Assembly (NCBI GenBank): GCA_049511415.1
Contig: JBEKYC010000031.1
Location: 9,139 to 73,138, forward strand
Length of the DNA: 64,000 nucleotides
Source: Bog-159 sp049511415
Lineage (GTDB): Bacteria; Acidobacteriota; Terriglobia; Bryobacterales; Bryobacteraceae
Direction: 5' to 3'
This document shows positions 57,057 to 64,000 of the stretch, piece by piece (positions within the stretch are counted from its first letter, which is position 1; each line of letters opens with the position of its first letter). The position numbers were made by a program, and so were the translations under genes. The notes beneath the pieces are model-generated. The model saw only the letters and a program-made list of their open reading frames with translations, searched no databases and had not been told where the DNA came from.

Positions 57057-57302
57057 CTACTTGCTGACGGCCGTTCGGCAGCGTTCAAAAAGCTCCAGTA
57101 AAGCCTCGGCGTATTCTTCGGCAGACCGGACAGCCGGTTTGCCGGAGAATCCCGCTCCGCTAGCTCCTCCCTTTCCGTAGCCCGTCGTGACTGCAATAAA
57201 CTTCATCAGTTCCAACGCGATCTCGTCCTTGCTTCGTGCGGGAGGCGCAGGCGCCGCCGCGGCTTCCTTGTTTTCGTCCACTGTGATGATGTTCTCCGCC
57301 AT
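57057..57302 (-). CDS. Hypothetical small protein
   Basis: 81 residues from the ATG at 57302. An Ala/Pro-rich N-terminus ('AAAAPAPPARSKDE') is followed by 'IALELMKFIAVTTGYGK', a glycine-rich turn and the helix 'SAEEYAEALLELFERCRTAV'. I do not recognise the family. It converges on the H1-like gene, with 6 bp between the stops, and is divergent from the HipA-like gene. Confidence 0.55.
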   Translation of the reverse strand: MAENIITVDENKEAAAAPAPPARSKDEIALELMKFIAVTTGYGKGGASGAGFSGKPAVRSAEEYAEALLELFERCRTAVSK

Positions 57303-57334
57303 GGTGTGATACAACTCTAGGGTACAGCATTTCC

Positions 57335-58153
57335 ATGCCGCTCACCGCCCGCCGGCACGTTCGCAAAATGCGCGGAGGGGCCCAATCCCACCTGCTCGAA
57401 GCGGATGATGGCAACTTCTACATCGTCAAGTTCCAGAACAACCCGCAGCACCGCCGCATCCTCGTCAACGAGCTCGTATCCGCCGCCTTCTTGAAGTACC
57501 TGCAAATCTCCGCCGCGCCCTCCGCCCTCATCCGCCTCACGCCCGAGTTCCTCGCCGCCAACCCCGAGATCTGCATCCAGCTCGGCTCCCAGCGGCTCCC
57601 GGTCGCCCCCGGCTGGCACTTCGGATCCCGCCACCCCGGCAACCCCGAAACCCTCGCCGTCTACGACTTCGTCCCCGACGCCCTGCTCGGCGGCGTCTCC
57701 AACCTCCACGACTTCCTCGCCATCCTGGTCTTCGATAAGTGGATGGCCAACGCCGACGGCCGCCAGTGCATCTTCTTCCGCGCCCGCATCGAGGATTGGG
57801 GTCCGGCCGTGAAGAAGGCCTTCGTGGCCGTCATGATCGATCACGGCTTTGTCTTCAACGGCCCCAACTGGGACTTCACCGAATCGCCGCTGCAAGGCTT
57901 GTATCCGCGCAAAATGGTCTACGAAAAGGTGCGCTCCCTCGACGATTTTCAGCCCTGTCTGGAACAGGTGATCCATTTCCCGGAAGAGATCGTGGACAAA
58001 GCCTTCCGCGAAATCCCGCCCGAGTGGCTCGAAACCGAAGAGGACCAGTTCGAGCAGTTGCTCGAAAAACTCCTCGCCCGCCGCGCCCGCGTCCCGGACC
58101 TGATCGCCGACACCCGCCAGGCCCGCGTCAACCCCTTCCCCAACTGGACGTAG
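57335..58153 (+). CDS. HipA-like kinase domain protein
   Basis: 272 residues. Pattern of the HipA-like (HipA_2) kinase fold: 'SHLLEADDGNFYIVKFQNNP' (glycine loop and lysine), 'NELVSAAFLKYLQISAAPSA', 'LHDFLAILVFDKWMANADGR' (catalytic Asp/Asn loop 'FDKWMANADGRQ') and 'VAVMIDHGFVFNGPNWDF' (metal-binding 'DHG'). Kinase function is likely, but the substrate is unknown; no HipB-type antitoxin adjoins, so a classic toxin role is not supported. Start ATG at 57335 with no Shine-Dalgarno sequence. Confidence 0.8.
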   Translation: MPLTARRHVRKMRGGAQSHLLEADDGNFYIVKFQNNPQHRRILVNELVSAAFLKYLQISAAPSALIRLTPEFLAANPEICIQLGSQRLPVAPGWHFGSRHPGNPETLAVYDFVPDALLGGVSNLHDFLAILVFDKWMANADGRQCIFFRARIEDWGPAVKKAFVAVMIDHGFVFNGPNWDFTESPLQGLYPRKMVYEKVRSLDDFQPCLEQVIHFPEEIVDKAFREIPPEWLETEEDQFEQLLEKLLARRARVPDLIADTRQARVNPFPNWT

Positions 58154-58200
58154 GGGGCAGACCATCGTTTTTCGTGGTCTGCCCTCTTCGCATCGGCAAC

Positions 58201-59220
58201 TCACGCCTCCGCCAGAATCTCCCCCGCCACGCGCGCCGCCGTGGCGGGCGCCAGCATGATTCCGTTCCGGTAATGCCCATACGCCAGCCACACCGGACTA
58301 TCCCCAACCCGTCCGATGGCCGGCTCGAAACCCGCCGTGGCAGGCCGGAACCCCAGCCACGCTTCCGTCCGCGCCGCCGCGCGCAGCTCCGGCAGCAATT
58401 CGCACGCGCGCGCATGGATCTCGGCCACGATCCCCGGATCGATCTCCCGCTCGAAGCCCACCTGCTCTGACGACGTCCCCGCAATCGTGAACCCGCTGGA
58501 TCGCTGCATCACGTAAGTGTGCCCGTGCCGCAGGATCGGTCCCAAAGATCCCGGTTCCATCCGGTAGCCCAGCAGGTGGCCGCGCACCGGAAACGTGGCC
58601 GGAATCTCGCACCCTTCCACCCGGATCTGCCCGCTCCAGGCCCCCGCCGCCACCACCGCCGCCGCAGCCTGCAGCACCCCGCCGCTGGTTTCGACCTCCA
58701 CCTGCCCCGCGCCCGGCCGCACTTCCAGCACGCGCGTCTGCTCCAGTATCCGCACCCCCCGCTTCACCAAAACGACCCGCAAAGCCCGCATAATCTCCCG
58801 CGGATCCACCAGCGCGTCGGCCGGATAAAACGCGCCATCCTCCCGCGCTTCCGACCGTATTCCCAGCGCCGCCTGCAAACCGCGCCGCTCCTTCAATTCC
58901 TCCCAGTCCGCCGCCGAGCGCGCGAACTCCATCGCCCCGCAGCGCCGGTAGTCGATCCCGACGCCGCTCTCCCGCACCAACTCATCCACGAACGCCGGAT
59001 ACATCGCCAGGCTCCGCAGGGCAAACTCCGCCCACGAGCTGCGCGTGATCAACTCGCCGCCCGGCGCCAGCATCCCCGCTCCCGCCCAACTGGCCTCGCC
59101 TCCAACCACCCCCGCGTCCACCAGCGTCACCACGACGCCCGCCTGCGCCAGCCGCCATGCGATCGATCCGCCGATAATCCCCGCGCCGGCTACGATCACT
59201 TCCAGCCCCTGCTTCGCCAT
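58201..59220 (-). CDS. thiO: FAD-dependent glycine oxidase ThiO-type
   Basis: 339 residues. N-terminal dinucleotide-binding motif 'VIVAGAGIIGGSIAWRLAQA', the glycine-oxidase segment 'GGEASWAGAGMLAPGGE', and the C-terminal 'EAWLGFRPATAGFEPAIGRV' / 'YGHYRNGIMLAPATA' motifs of ThiO. It oxidises glycine to dehydroglycine for the thiazole of thiamin. No other thiamin genes or TPP riboswitch are near; other D-amino-acid oxidase activities are possible. A perfect 14-bp palindrome lies directly upstream. Confidence 0.88.
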   Translation of the reverse strand: MAKQGLEVIVAGAGIIGGSIAWRLAQAGVVVTLVDAGVVGGEASWAGAGMLAPGGELITRSSWAEFALRSLAMYPAFVDELVRESGVGIDYRRCGAMEFARSAADWEELKERRGLQAALGIRSEAREDGAFYPADALVDPREIMRALRVVLVKRGVRILEQTRVLEVRPGAGQVEVETSGGVLQAAAAVVAAGAWSGQIRVEGCEIPATFPVRGHLLGYRMEPGSLGPILRHGHTYVMQRSSGFTIAGTSSEQVGFEREIDPGIVAEIHARACELLPELRAAARTEAWLGFRPATAGFEPAIGRVGDSPVWLAYGHYRNGIMLAPATAARVAGEILAEA

Positions 59221-59222
59221 GA

Positions 59223-59236
59223 ACTACCATGGTAGT
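59223..59236. promoter_or_regulatory. 14-bp palindrome upstream of thiO
   Basis: ACTACCATGGTAGT is a perfect palindrome two bases upstream of the thiO start codon. Position suggests an operator or an mRNA hairpin affecting initiation; no further evidence. Confidence 0.4.
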
Positions 59237-59329
59237 CGAGATCGCGACCGTACTGGAGGACGCTTCCGCGAGGCATTCGATCGGAAGCGCCAATATCTTT
59301 ATTGATGTATCCTAATTTTGTGATATATT

Positions 59330-59749
59330 ATGGCTGACAGGATTTCCTGGGCCTTTTATGGCTACCGGACACCAAGCGGACGCGCCGACGTCCAGGATTG
59401 GTTTGATAGCCTGCCAGACGAAGTGAAAGACGAGATCCGCGACCGGCTGGCATATTTGCAGAAGAGCGAGATAAGTGGATGGTGCAAGCCGGAATTCGAA
59501 CACCTGGGAGATTCCATTTCGGAGATTAGAATTAAAGTGAGTGTTCCCCATCTCAAGGCGGTATATCGCATCTACGGTACCTTCTGGCCGGAAGGTCGCC
59601 GCTACTCTTATACGCTGTTGCTCGGCAAGGATAAGAAGGTTAACAACGACCGGCACGGAAAGTTGGAGGCAATCAAACGGCTAAAGAGACTCCAACAGGG
59701 AGAGGCAATTATACATGAATTTGAATTCGAAACCGGGACTTATTGCTAG
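59330..59749 (+). CDS. HigB/RelE-superfamily toxin-like protein
   Basis: 139 residues. Pattern of the phage-derived Gp49/HigB-like group: 'DVQDWFDSLPDEVKDEIRDR', 'ISEIRIKVSVPHLKAVYRIY' and 'YTLLLGKDKKVNNDRHGKLE' with a C-terminal basic helix ('AIKRLKRLQQGEAI'). Probably a ribonuclease toxin. The next gene, an XRE regulator, starts 35 bp inside its end, the toxin-first order of HigBA. Base composition is more A/T-rich than the flanks. Confidence 0.78.
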   Translation: MADRISWAFYGYRTPSGRADVQDWFDSLPDEVKDEIRDRLAYLQKSEISGWCKPEFEHLGDSISEIRIKVSVPHLKAVYRIYGTFWPEGRRYSYTLLLGKDKKVNNDRHGKLEAIKRLKRLQQGEAIIHEFEFETGTYC

Positions 59750-60341
59750 ATTGCGCCGTGGTAAGGAGGCTCGACGGCAGTTCACCGCATCGCATGTAGA
59801 CAAAACCATTGCCCACCAGCTACGGGCAACCCGTGATGCGCTTGGCTGGAGCCAGGAGCGATTGGCCGAAGAAGTTGGGATGACACAGAACGCTATCTCG
59901 CGACTGGAGTCGGTGGGTTATGGGAAGCCGACAATTACAACCCTCAAGAGGCTTGCAGCCGCTCTCGATGTTTCACTGATTGTACGCTTCGCGCCTTTTA
60001 GCGAACTCGTAGATTGGGTGAGCGGGACGCCATCCATCAACGAGGGCTTGACGAGCGAAGCTCTCGCCGTAGCGACCTTCGTACGGCAAGAGGAGCAGGG
60101 CGTATTCAGTTCGCGGGTTTCGCAGGTGCCGATAGGGTTCGAAGCAATGATTAGTGGCCACTCGGTCCAAACAGCAGGCGGTCTTACTGCGCAGAGTCCG
60201 CAGCGCGAGACCACCCGGCCGCCGCTTAACGGGAATGGCGGCATACTCACATCCGCCGACAGCATCGTTAGCGCGGGCTCGATTCCAGGTGGCCTCCTGG
60301 GACGACCGATGCGGCAACCAGGACTCCGATGGAATCAATAA
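59715..60341 (+). CDS. XRE-family regulator, HigA-like, with long C-terminal part
   Basis: 208 residues. Helix-turn-helix at about 35-90: 'LRATRDALGWSQERLAEEVG', 'MTQNAISRLESVGYGKPTIT', 'TLKRLAAALDVSLIVRFAPF'. The part after residue 95 ('SELVDWVSGTPSINEGL' and a low-complexity tail) is much longer than in ordinary HigA antitoxins. It overlaps the toxin-like gene by 35 bp and the following unknown gene by 13 bp, so all three are one unit. It likely represses the module. Confidence 0.82.
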   Translation: MNLNSKPGLIARLRRGKEARRQFTASHVDKTIAHQLRATRDALGWSQERLAEEVGMTQNAISRLESVGYGKPTITTLKRLAAALDVSLIVRFAPFSELVDWVSGTPSINEGLTSEALAVATFVRQEEQGVFSSRVSQVPIGFEAMISGHSVQTAGGLTAQSPQRETTRPPLNGNGGILTSADSIVSAGSIPGGLLGRPMRQPGLRWNQ

Positions 60342-60982
60342 CGGTTCTTTTGGCAAGGGCGGCCGCCCTCATGGATATCGCGGCCCTGGACCCGAATTCA
60401 GTAATGTCGCCGCCAGACGCGATAAGCGCCCTTATCGAGAAGTATGCATTCACTAGATACCCGAAGTTCGATGAAATAGATCTTCAGAAGGGCGTCCAAT
60501 TCTCTTACGGCAAGCTGCGTGAGATAAATATAGTCAATCTCACACTGTTTGCCACTGGCATAGCGATCGACACCGGGTCATCAACAGACCACGCCGAGAC
60601 GGTGCTCTTGGACTTTCTCGATTCAGCCCGCCGGACGCTCGGAGCCTCCATCCAGCCACGCCGGCGAGTCTTCCTTAGCAACCTAGGCTTCACTAGCTCT
60701 ATGAAAATGACTGTGCTGCACCCAGTCTTGCAACAAATCGCGGACCGAGTTACAGCCAGTGTTTCGCGCGATATCGACCAGCCCCTAAACTACGAACCAA
60801 CTGCGGTATTCATCAACCTTGACCCATCGCTACACAAATTCCAGCCGTCGAGTTTCACCATCGACAGACGGGCCGAGATGCCGTTCTCCGAAAATTCCTA
60901 TTTCTCCGCTGCTCCCCTTCGCACCGCGGAGCATATTGAGCTGGTTAAGCTGTTCGAGGATGCTCTCCTAGCCTGCCATTAG
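60329..60982 (+). CDS. Unknown third gene of the toxin/XRE module
   Basis: 217 residues, no membrane segment and no family I can name. Features: 'LREINIVNLTLFATGIAIDT' followed by 'GSSTDHAETVLLDFLDSARR', then 'RRRVFLSNLGFTSSMKM', 'YEPTAVFINLDPSLHKFQPS' and 'LRTAEHIELVKLFEDALLA'. Its ATG lies 13 bp inside the XRE gene. Codon and base use resembles the two upstream genes rather than the GC-rich flanks. A third antitoxin component, a phage-related function or an effector are all possible. Confidence 0.72.
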   Translation: MESITVLLARAAALMDIAALDPNSVMSPPDAISALIEKYAFTRYPKFDEIDLQKGVQFSYGKLREINIVNLTLFATGIAIDTGSSTDHAETVLLDFLDSARRTLGASIQPRRRVFLSNLGFTSSMKMTVLHPVLQQIADRVTASVSRDIDQPLNYEPTAVFINLDPSLHKFQPSSFTIDRRAEMPFSENSYFSAAPLRTAEHIELVKLFEDALLACH

Positions 60983-61155
60983 GCACATGGATGATTGACG
61001 CATCTGTAAACGCGTAGAGGCCAGGCGATCACCATCCCATCAACGCCGCCAACCCATTCCAAACATGGACTAATTCCGCGCCGCGGGGGCCTCCTTCGTG
61101 CCCCATCGTGCTATTGTCATTGCCGGGGGATGACCTGGGTGCCAAACCCGCCGCC

Positions 61156-61208
61156 ATGCGACAAAAACATCGAAAAAGTGTCGCATTTTGTCGCATTGTG
61201 TCACATTC
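61156..61208. repeat. Inverted and 10-bp tandem TGTCGCAT repeats upstream of aroC
   Basis: ATGCGACA (61156-61163) is the inverse of TGTCGCAT (61179-61186). From 61179 three direct 10-bp units follow: TGTCGCATTT, TGTCGCATTG and TGTCACATTC. One helical turn per unit is typical of cooperative operator sites. The rest of the 280-bp gap 60983-61262 shows no gene. Confidence 0.5.
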
Positions 61209-61262
61209 TGCAGCCTGCCTGCCGCCGCAGCCGGCGAATTGCTACCATGAAGCTTCGGTTTA

Positions 61263-62435
61263 ATGCTGCGATTTGAAACCGCCGGGGAGTCCCACGGCGA
61301 ATGCCTGGTGGCCACTCTCACCGGGCTTCCCGCAGGCGTCCCGGTCTCCTTAGAAAAGGTCAACCACGAACTTTGGCGGCGCCAGCAAGGCTACGGCCGT
61401 GGCGGACGCATGAAGATCGAGCACGACTGCGCCGAAATTGTGGCCGGCGTGCGCCACTCCCACACTATCGGCTCGCCCGTCGCCATCCTGATCCGCAATC
61501 GCGACTGGCAGAACTGGACCGAGGCCCTGCCCGTCGAAGACTCCGACGGCGCGGAAGACAAGAAGAAGCCCGTCACCCGCCCCCGCCCCGGACACGCCGA
61601 CCTGGCCGGCGCCATCAAGTATAACTTCGCCGACGCCCGCTACATTCTGGAACGCGCCAGTGCCCGTGAAACCACCGCCCGCGTCGCCGTGGGGGCCATC
61701 GCTAAAGCCCTGCTCGTCGAGTTCGGCATCGAAATCGCCAGCCACGTGATCGCCGTCGGTCCCGCGCGCCTGGATCGCCCCGCCGCTTGGGACGAGGTGG
61801 CCAAATTACGAAACGAAGCCAATTTAGTCCTGGCCTGCGTCGACCCCGCCGCCGAAGCCCGCATGAAAGAGGTGGTCGATCAGGCCTACCGCACGGGCGA
61901 TACCGTGGGCGGGGTGTTCGAAGTGATCGCCCACGGCCTGCCGCCGGGCTTGGGATCGCACACCACCTGGGACGCCCGCCTCGATGGCCGCCTGGCCCAG
62001 GCCATCGTCTCCATCCAGGCTGTTAAAGGCGTGGAAGTGGGATTCGCCGAAGAAAACGCCGCCAGCTTCGGTTCCCAGGTGCAGGACACCATCGGCTACG
62101 ACCGCGAAGCCCGTCGCTTCACCCGCGGCGCCAATCGCGCCGGTGGACTCGAAGGCGGCATCACCAACGGTCAGGATGTGCTGGTGCGCGGCTTCCTCAA
62201 GCCCATCTCCACCCTGCGCCGCCCGCTCGAATCCGTCGACCTCGCCACCCGCGAGCCCGCGTTAGCGGCCTATGAGCGTTCGGACGTGTGCGTGGTGCCG
62301 GCCGCCGGCGTGATCGGCGAAGCCATGGTCGCGCTGGTGCTGGCGCAGGCATTGCTCGAAAAGTTCGGCGGCGACTCGCTCGGCGAAACCAAGCGCAATT
62401 TTGAGGGTTATCTTAAGCAGGTCCGGGATTTCTGA
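61263..62435 (+). CDS. aroC: Chorismate synthase
   Basis: 390 residues; the last step of the shikimate pathway, FMN-dependent elimination of phosphate from EPSP. Motifs: 'GESHGECLVATLTGLPAGVP', 'RRQQGYGRGGRMKIEHDCAE', 'PGHADLAGAIKYNFADARYI', 'LERASARETTARVAVGAIAK' and 'RAGGLEGGITNGQDVLVRG'. TACCAT at 61243-61248 may be the -10, giving a very short leader. def follows 3 bp after the stop. Confidence 0.96.
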   Translation: MLRFETAGESHGECLVATLTGLPAGVPVSLEKVNHELWRRQQGYGRGGRMKIEHDCAEIVAGVRHSHTIGSPVAILIRNRDWQNWTEALPVEDSDGAEDKKKPVTRPRPGHADLAGAIKYNFADARYILERASARETTARVAVGAIAKALLVEFGIEIASHVIAVGPARLDRPAAWDEVAKLRNEANLVLACVDPAAEARMKEVVDQAYRTGDTVGGVFEVIAHGLPPGLGSHTTWDARLDGRLAQAIVSIQAVKGVEVGFAEENAASFGSQVQDTIGYDREARRFTRGANRAGGLEGGITNGQDVLVRGFLKPISTLRRPLESVDLATREPALAAYERSDVCVVPAAGVIGEAMVALVLAQALLEKFGGDSLGETKRNFEGYLKQVRDF

Positions 62436-62438
62436 AAT

Positions 62439-62954
62439 ATGGTTTACCCAATCGTGAAGTACGGCGATCCGGTGCTGGAGCGCGAAGCGGAAGAAGTCAC
62501 CGAATTCGGCACGCCGGATCTCGACAAGTTCCTCGAAGACATGTTCGAGTCCATGTACGCCGCCAAGGGTGTGGGGCTGGCTGCTCCGCAAATCGGCTTT
62601 TCCCGCCAGATCGCCGTCATCGATATTTCCAACGCCGAGAACCCCGCCGACAAGCTCGTTCTCATCAATCCCCAGATCCTGCATGTCGAAGGCAAACAGG
62701 AAGGCGAGGAAGGCTGCCTGAGCATTCCCGGTTTCCGCGAGCAGGTCAAGCGCGGCAAACGCGTCACCGTACGCGCGCAGGATGCCAAAGGCGAATTCTT
62801 CGAAAAAATCGGCGAGGACTTGCTCGCGCGCGCGTTTCTCCACGAAACCGATCACCTCCACGGCAAACTCTATATCAGCCATATCAGCGCCCTGAAGCGT
62901 GACCTGATCCGCCGCAAGGTGCGTAAGCTGGTGAAGGCCGGCGAATGGACGTAA
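62439..62954 (+). CDS. def: Peptide deformylase
   Basis: 171 residues. The three family motifs are intact: 'GVGLAAPQIG', 'EGCLSIPGF' and 'FLHETDHLHGKLYI' (metal-binding HExxH form). It removes the N-formyl group from nascent proteins. It overlaps fmt by 10 bp, the classic def-fmt pair that handles formylation and deformylation. Confidence 0.96.
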   Translation: MVYPIVKYGDPVLEREAEEVTEFGTPDLDKFLEDMFESMYAAKGVGLAAPQIGFSRQIAVIDISNAENPADKLVLINPQILHVEGKQEGEEGCLSIPGFREQVKRGKRVTVRAQDAKGEFFEKIGEDLLARAFLHETDHLHGKLYISHISALKRDLIRRKVRKLVKAGEWT

Positions 62955-63862
62955 TCTTCCTGGGCACACCGAAGTTCGCCGTCCCCACCCTGGAAGCCCT
63001 GGTAGCCGCCCGCCACAATGTCATCTCCGTCGTCACCCAGCCCGACCGCCCCAGCGGACGCGGCCGGCAGTTCACCCCGTCTCCCGTAAAACAAATCGCC
63101 CTGAGCCTGGGCCTGCCGGTCTACCAGCCGGAACGGATCCGGCGCCCCGAAGCGGTCGCACACCTCGCCGCGCAAAAGCCGGATGTCATGGTGGTGGTCG
63201 GCTACGGCCAGATCATTCCGCAATCGATCATCGACATCCCGCCGCACGGCATCATCAACGTGCACGGCTCCCTGCTGCCGAAATACCGCGGCGCGGGACC
63301 GATCCAGTGGGCTATCGCCAACGGCGAGACCCGCACCGGTGTCACCACCATGCGCATTGACGCCGGACTCGATACCGGCGGCATGCTGCTCAAAGCCGAA
63401 ACCGAAATCTGTCCGGATGAAAACGCTCTGGAGCTGGGCGCGCGGCTCGCCGCCATGGGAGCCGATCTGCTGGTCGAAACGCTCGCCCGCATCGCGACCA
63501 TCATTCCCGAAAAGCAGGATTCCGCCCAGGCTACCTACGCGCCGCTTCTCAAAAAGGAAGACGGCCGGATCGACTGGCGCAACTCCGCCCAATCCATCCA
63601 CAATCGCGTGCGCGGATTCCAACCCTGGCCCGGCGCATACACCCGCTTTCGCGGCCAGCAGCTTCACATCTGGAAATCCCGCGTGGCCGCGCCCGCCCCC
63701 GGAGCGCCCGGCAGCCTGCTGCGCCATCCCCTCCGCGCGGTGTGCGGCGAAGGGGCCCTCGAACTGATCGAGGTGCAGCTCGAAGGCCGCAAGCGCATCG
63801 CCGCCGAAGCTTTCGTCAACGGCCAGCGCATCGCGGACGGCGACATTTTGGGAGAATCATAG
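62945..63862 (+). CDS. fmt: Methionyl-tRNA formyltransferase
   Basis: 305 residues. N-terminal Rossmann domain 'VIFLGTPKFAVPTLEALVAA', 'VVTQPDRPSGRGRQFTPSPV', the catalytic 'IINVHGSLLPKYRGAGPIQW' with Asn/His, and 'TTMRIDAGLDTGGMLLK', then a C-terminal OB domain ('VRGFQPWPGAYTRFRGQQLH'). It formylates initiator Met-tRNA with 10-formyl-tetrahydrofolate. Confidence 0.97.
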   Translation: MDVIFLGTPKFAVPTLEALVAARHNVISVVTQPDRPSGRGRQFTPSPVKQIALSLGLPVYQPERIRRPEAVAHLAAQKPDVMVVVGYGQIIPQSIIDIPPHGIINVHGSLLPKYRGAGPIQWAIANGETRTGVTTMRIDAGLDTGGMLLKAETEICPDENALELGARLAAMGADLLVETLARIATIIPEKQDSAQATYAPLLKKEDGRIDWRNSAQSIHNRVRGFQPWPGAYTRFRGQQLHIWKSRVAAPAPGAPGSLLRHPLRAVCGEGALELIEVQLEGRKRIAAEAFVNGQRIADGDILGES

Positions 63863-63863
63863 A

Positions 63864-64000
63864 GTGGACCTGCCGCTGGGCTACCGTTACGCCGCGACCT
63901 ACGCCGGCATCCGCCAAGCCGAAAAGGAAGACCTCGCGCTGATCGTCTCCGGACTGCCGGCAGTCGCCGCCGGTGTCTTCACCCAGAACCGCGTGCAGGC
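63864..64000 (+). CDS. argJ: ArgJ glutamate N-acetyltransferase, 5' end of gene
   Basis: Partial gene: 45 codons from the GTG at 63864, two bases after the fmt stop and preceded by GGGAG. The start reads 'DLPLGYRYAATYAGIRQ', 'KEDLALIVSGLPAVAAGVFT' and 'QNRVQA', matching the N-terminus of ArgJ ('..AAGvFTxNxvxAAPV..', from memory). ArgJ moves acetyl groups between N-acetylornithine and glutamate in arginine synthesis. The rest lies beyond the window. Confidence 0.85.
   Translation, partial: MDLPLGYRYAATYAGIRQAEKEDLALIVSGLPAVAAGVFTQNRVQ

Overview
The window is a piece of a GC-rich bacterial chromosome. It most likely comes from an acidobacterium of the Bryobacteraceae/'Solibacter' type. The pointers are a Solibacter-type TIGR03437 domain protein, an ADOP-type ABC permease paired with a PadR regulator, a DUF2934 protein, a protein of the acidobacterial 'NRRNA..STGPKT..GKAK..NALRHG' family, and an ATP synthase locus without subunits a and c. 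This assignment rests on family recognition, not on a database search. I saw no rRNA, tRNA, CRISPR array or intact insertion sequence.

Layout. 1-3.1 kb: the origin-proximal block mnmG(partial)-rsmG-parA-parB with a parS cluster at the rsmG/parA junction, then a MerR regulator. 3.1-7 kb: ADOP permease plus PadR and a conserved hypothetical. 7-11.7 kb: pyruvate:ferredoxin oxidoreductase and its dihydroorotate dehydrogenase-like partner. 11.7-15 kb: accessory patch with brnTA, toxin-antitoxin gene debris, a second PadR with a promoter/operator over its start codon, and a Gfo/Idh/MocA oxidoreductase. 15-19.5 kb: rhomboid protease, PiT phosphate transporter, TIGR03437 protein, B3/B4 protein. 19.5-24.5 kb: a tight minus-strand operon nfeD-slipin-SPOR-lipA-lnt. 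24.7-27.6 kb: DUF2934, lexA, typA.

27.6-37.6 kb is a chemotaxis island. On the minus strand it reads STAS-cheY-cheA-mcp-cheW-cheR-cheD-cheB, with a PilZ gene upstream. A divergent gene encodes a 612-residue receptor-like coiled-coil protein carrying a CheZ-like DxTxQ motif. The receptor is cytosolic, is built from tandem poly-HAMP repeats and ends in a possible CheR/CheB tethering pentapeptide. 37.9-43.9 kb: ATP synthase genes b', b, delta, alpha, gamma, beta, epsilon. 44-46.6 kb: mltG, ruvX, AI-2E-type permease. 46.7-49.6 kb: ECF sigma factor, anti-sigma factor and envelope proteins. 49.8-52.7 kb: A-type Fe-S carrier, cspA, infA and an unusual Clp-type AAA+ ATPase fused to a receiver domain.

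52.8-61 kb is mixed accessory DNA: a ParE-type toxin module, Kelch-like secreted protein, MFS exporter with a ribbon-helix-helix gene, histone-H1-like bipolar protein, HipA-like kinase, thiO, and a three-gene toxin/XRE/unknown module. The window ends with aroC-def-fmt-argJ(partial).

The most unusual items are the Clp-receiver fusion, the receptor-like protein with the CheZ motif, the three-gene module at 59.3-61.0 kb, and a recurring geometry in which a -10 hexamer lies exactly 6 nt before a start codon lacking a Shine-Dalgarno sequence. That geometry suggests leaderless mRNAs.
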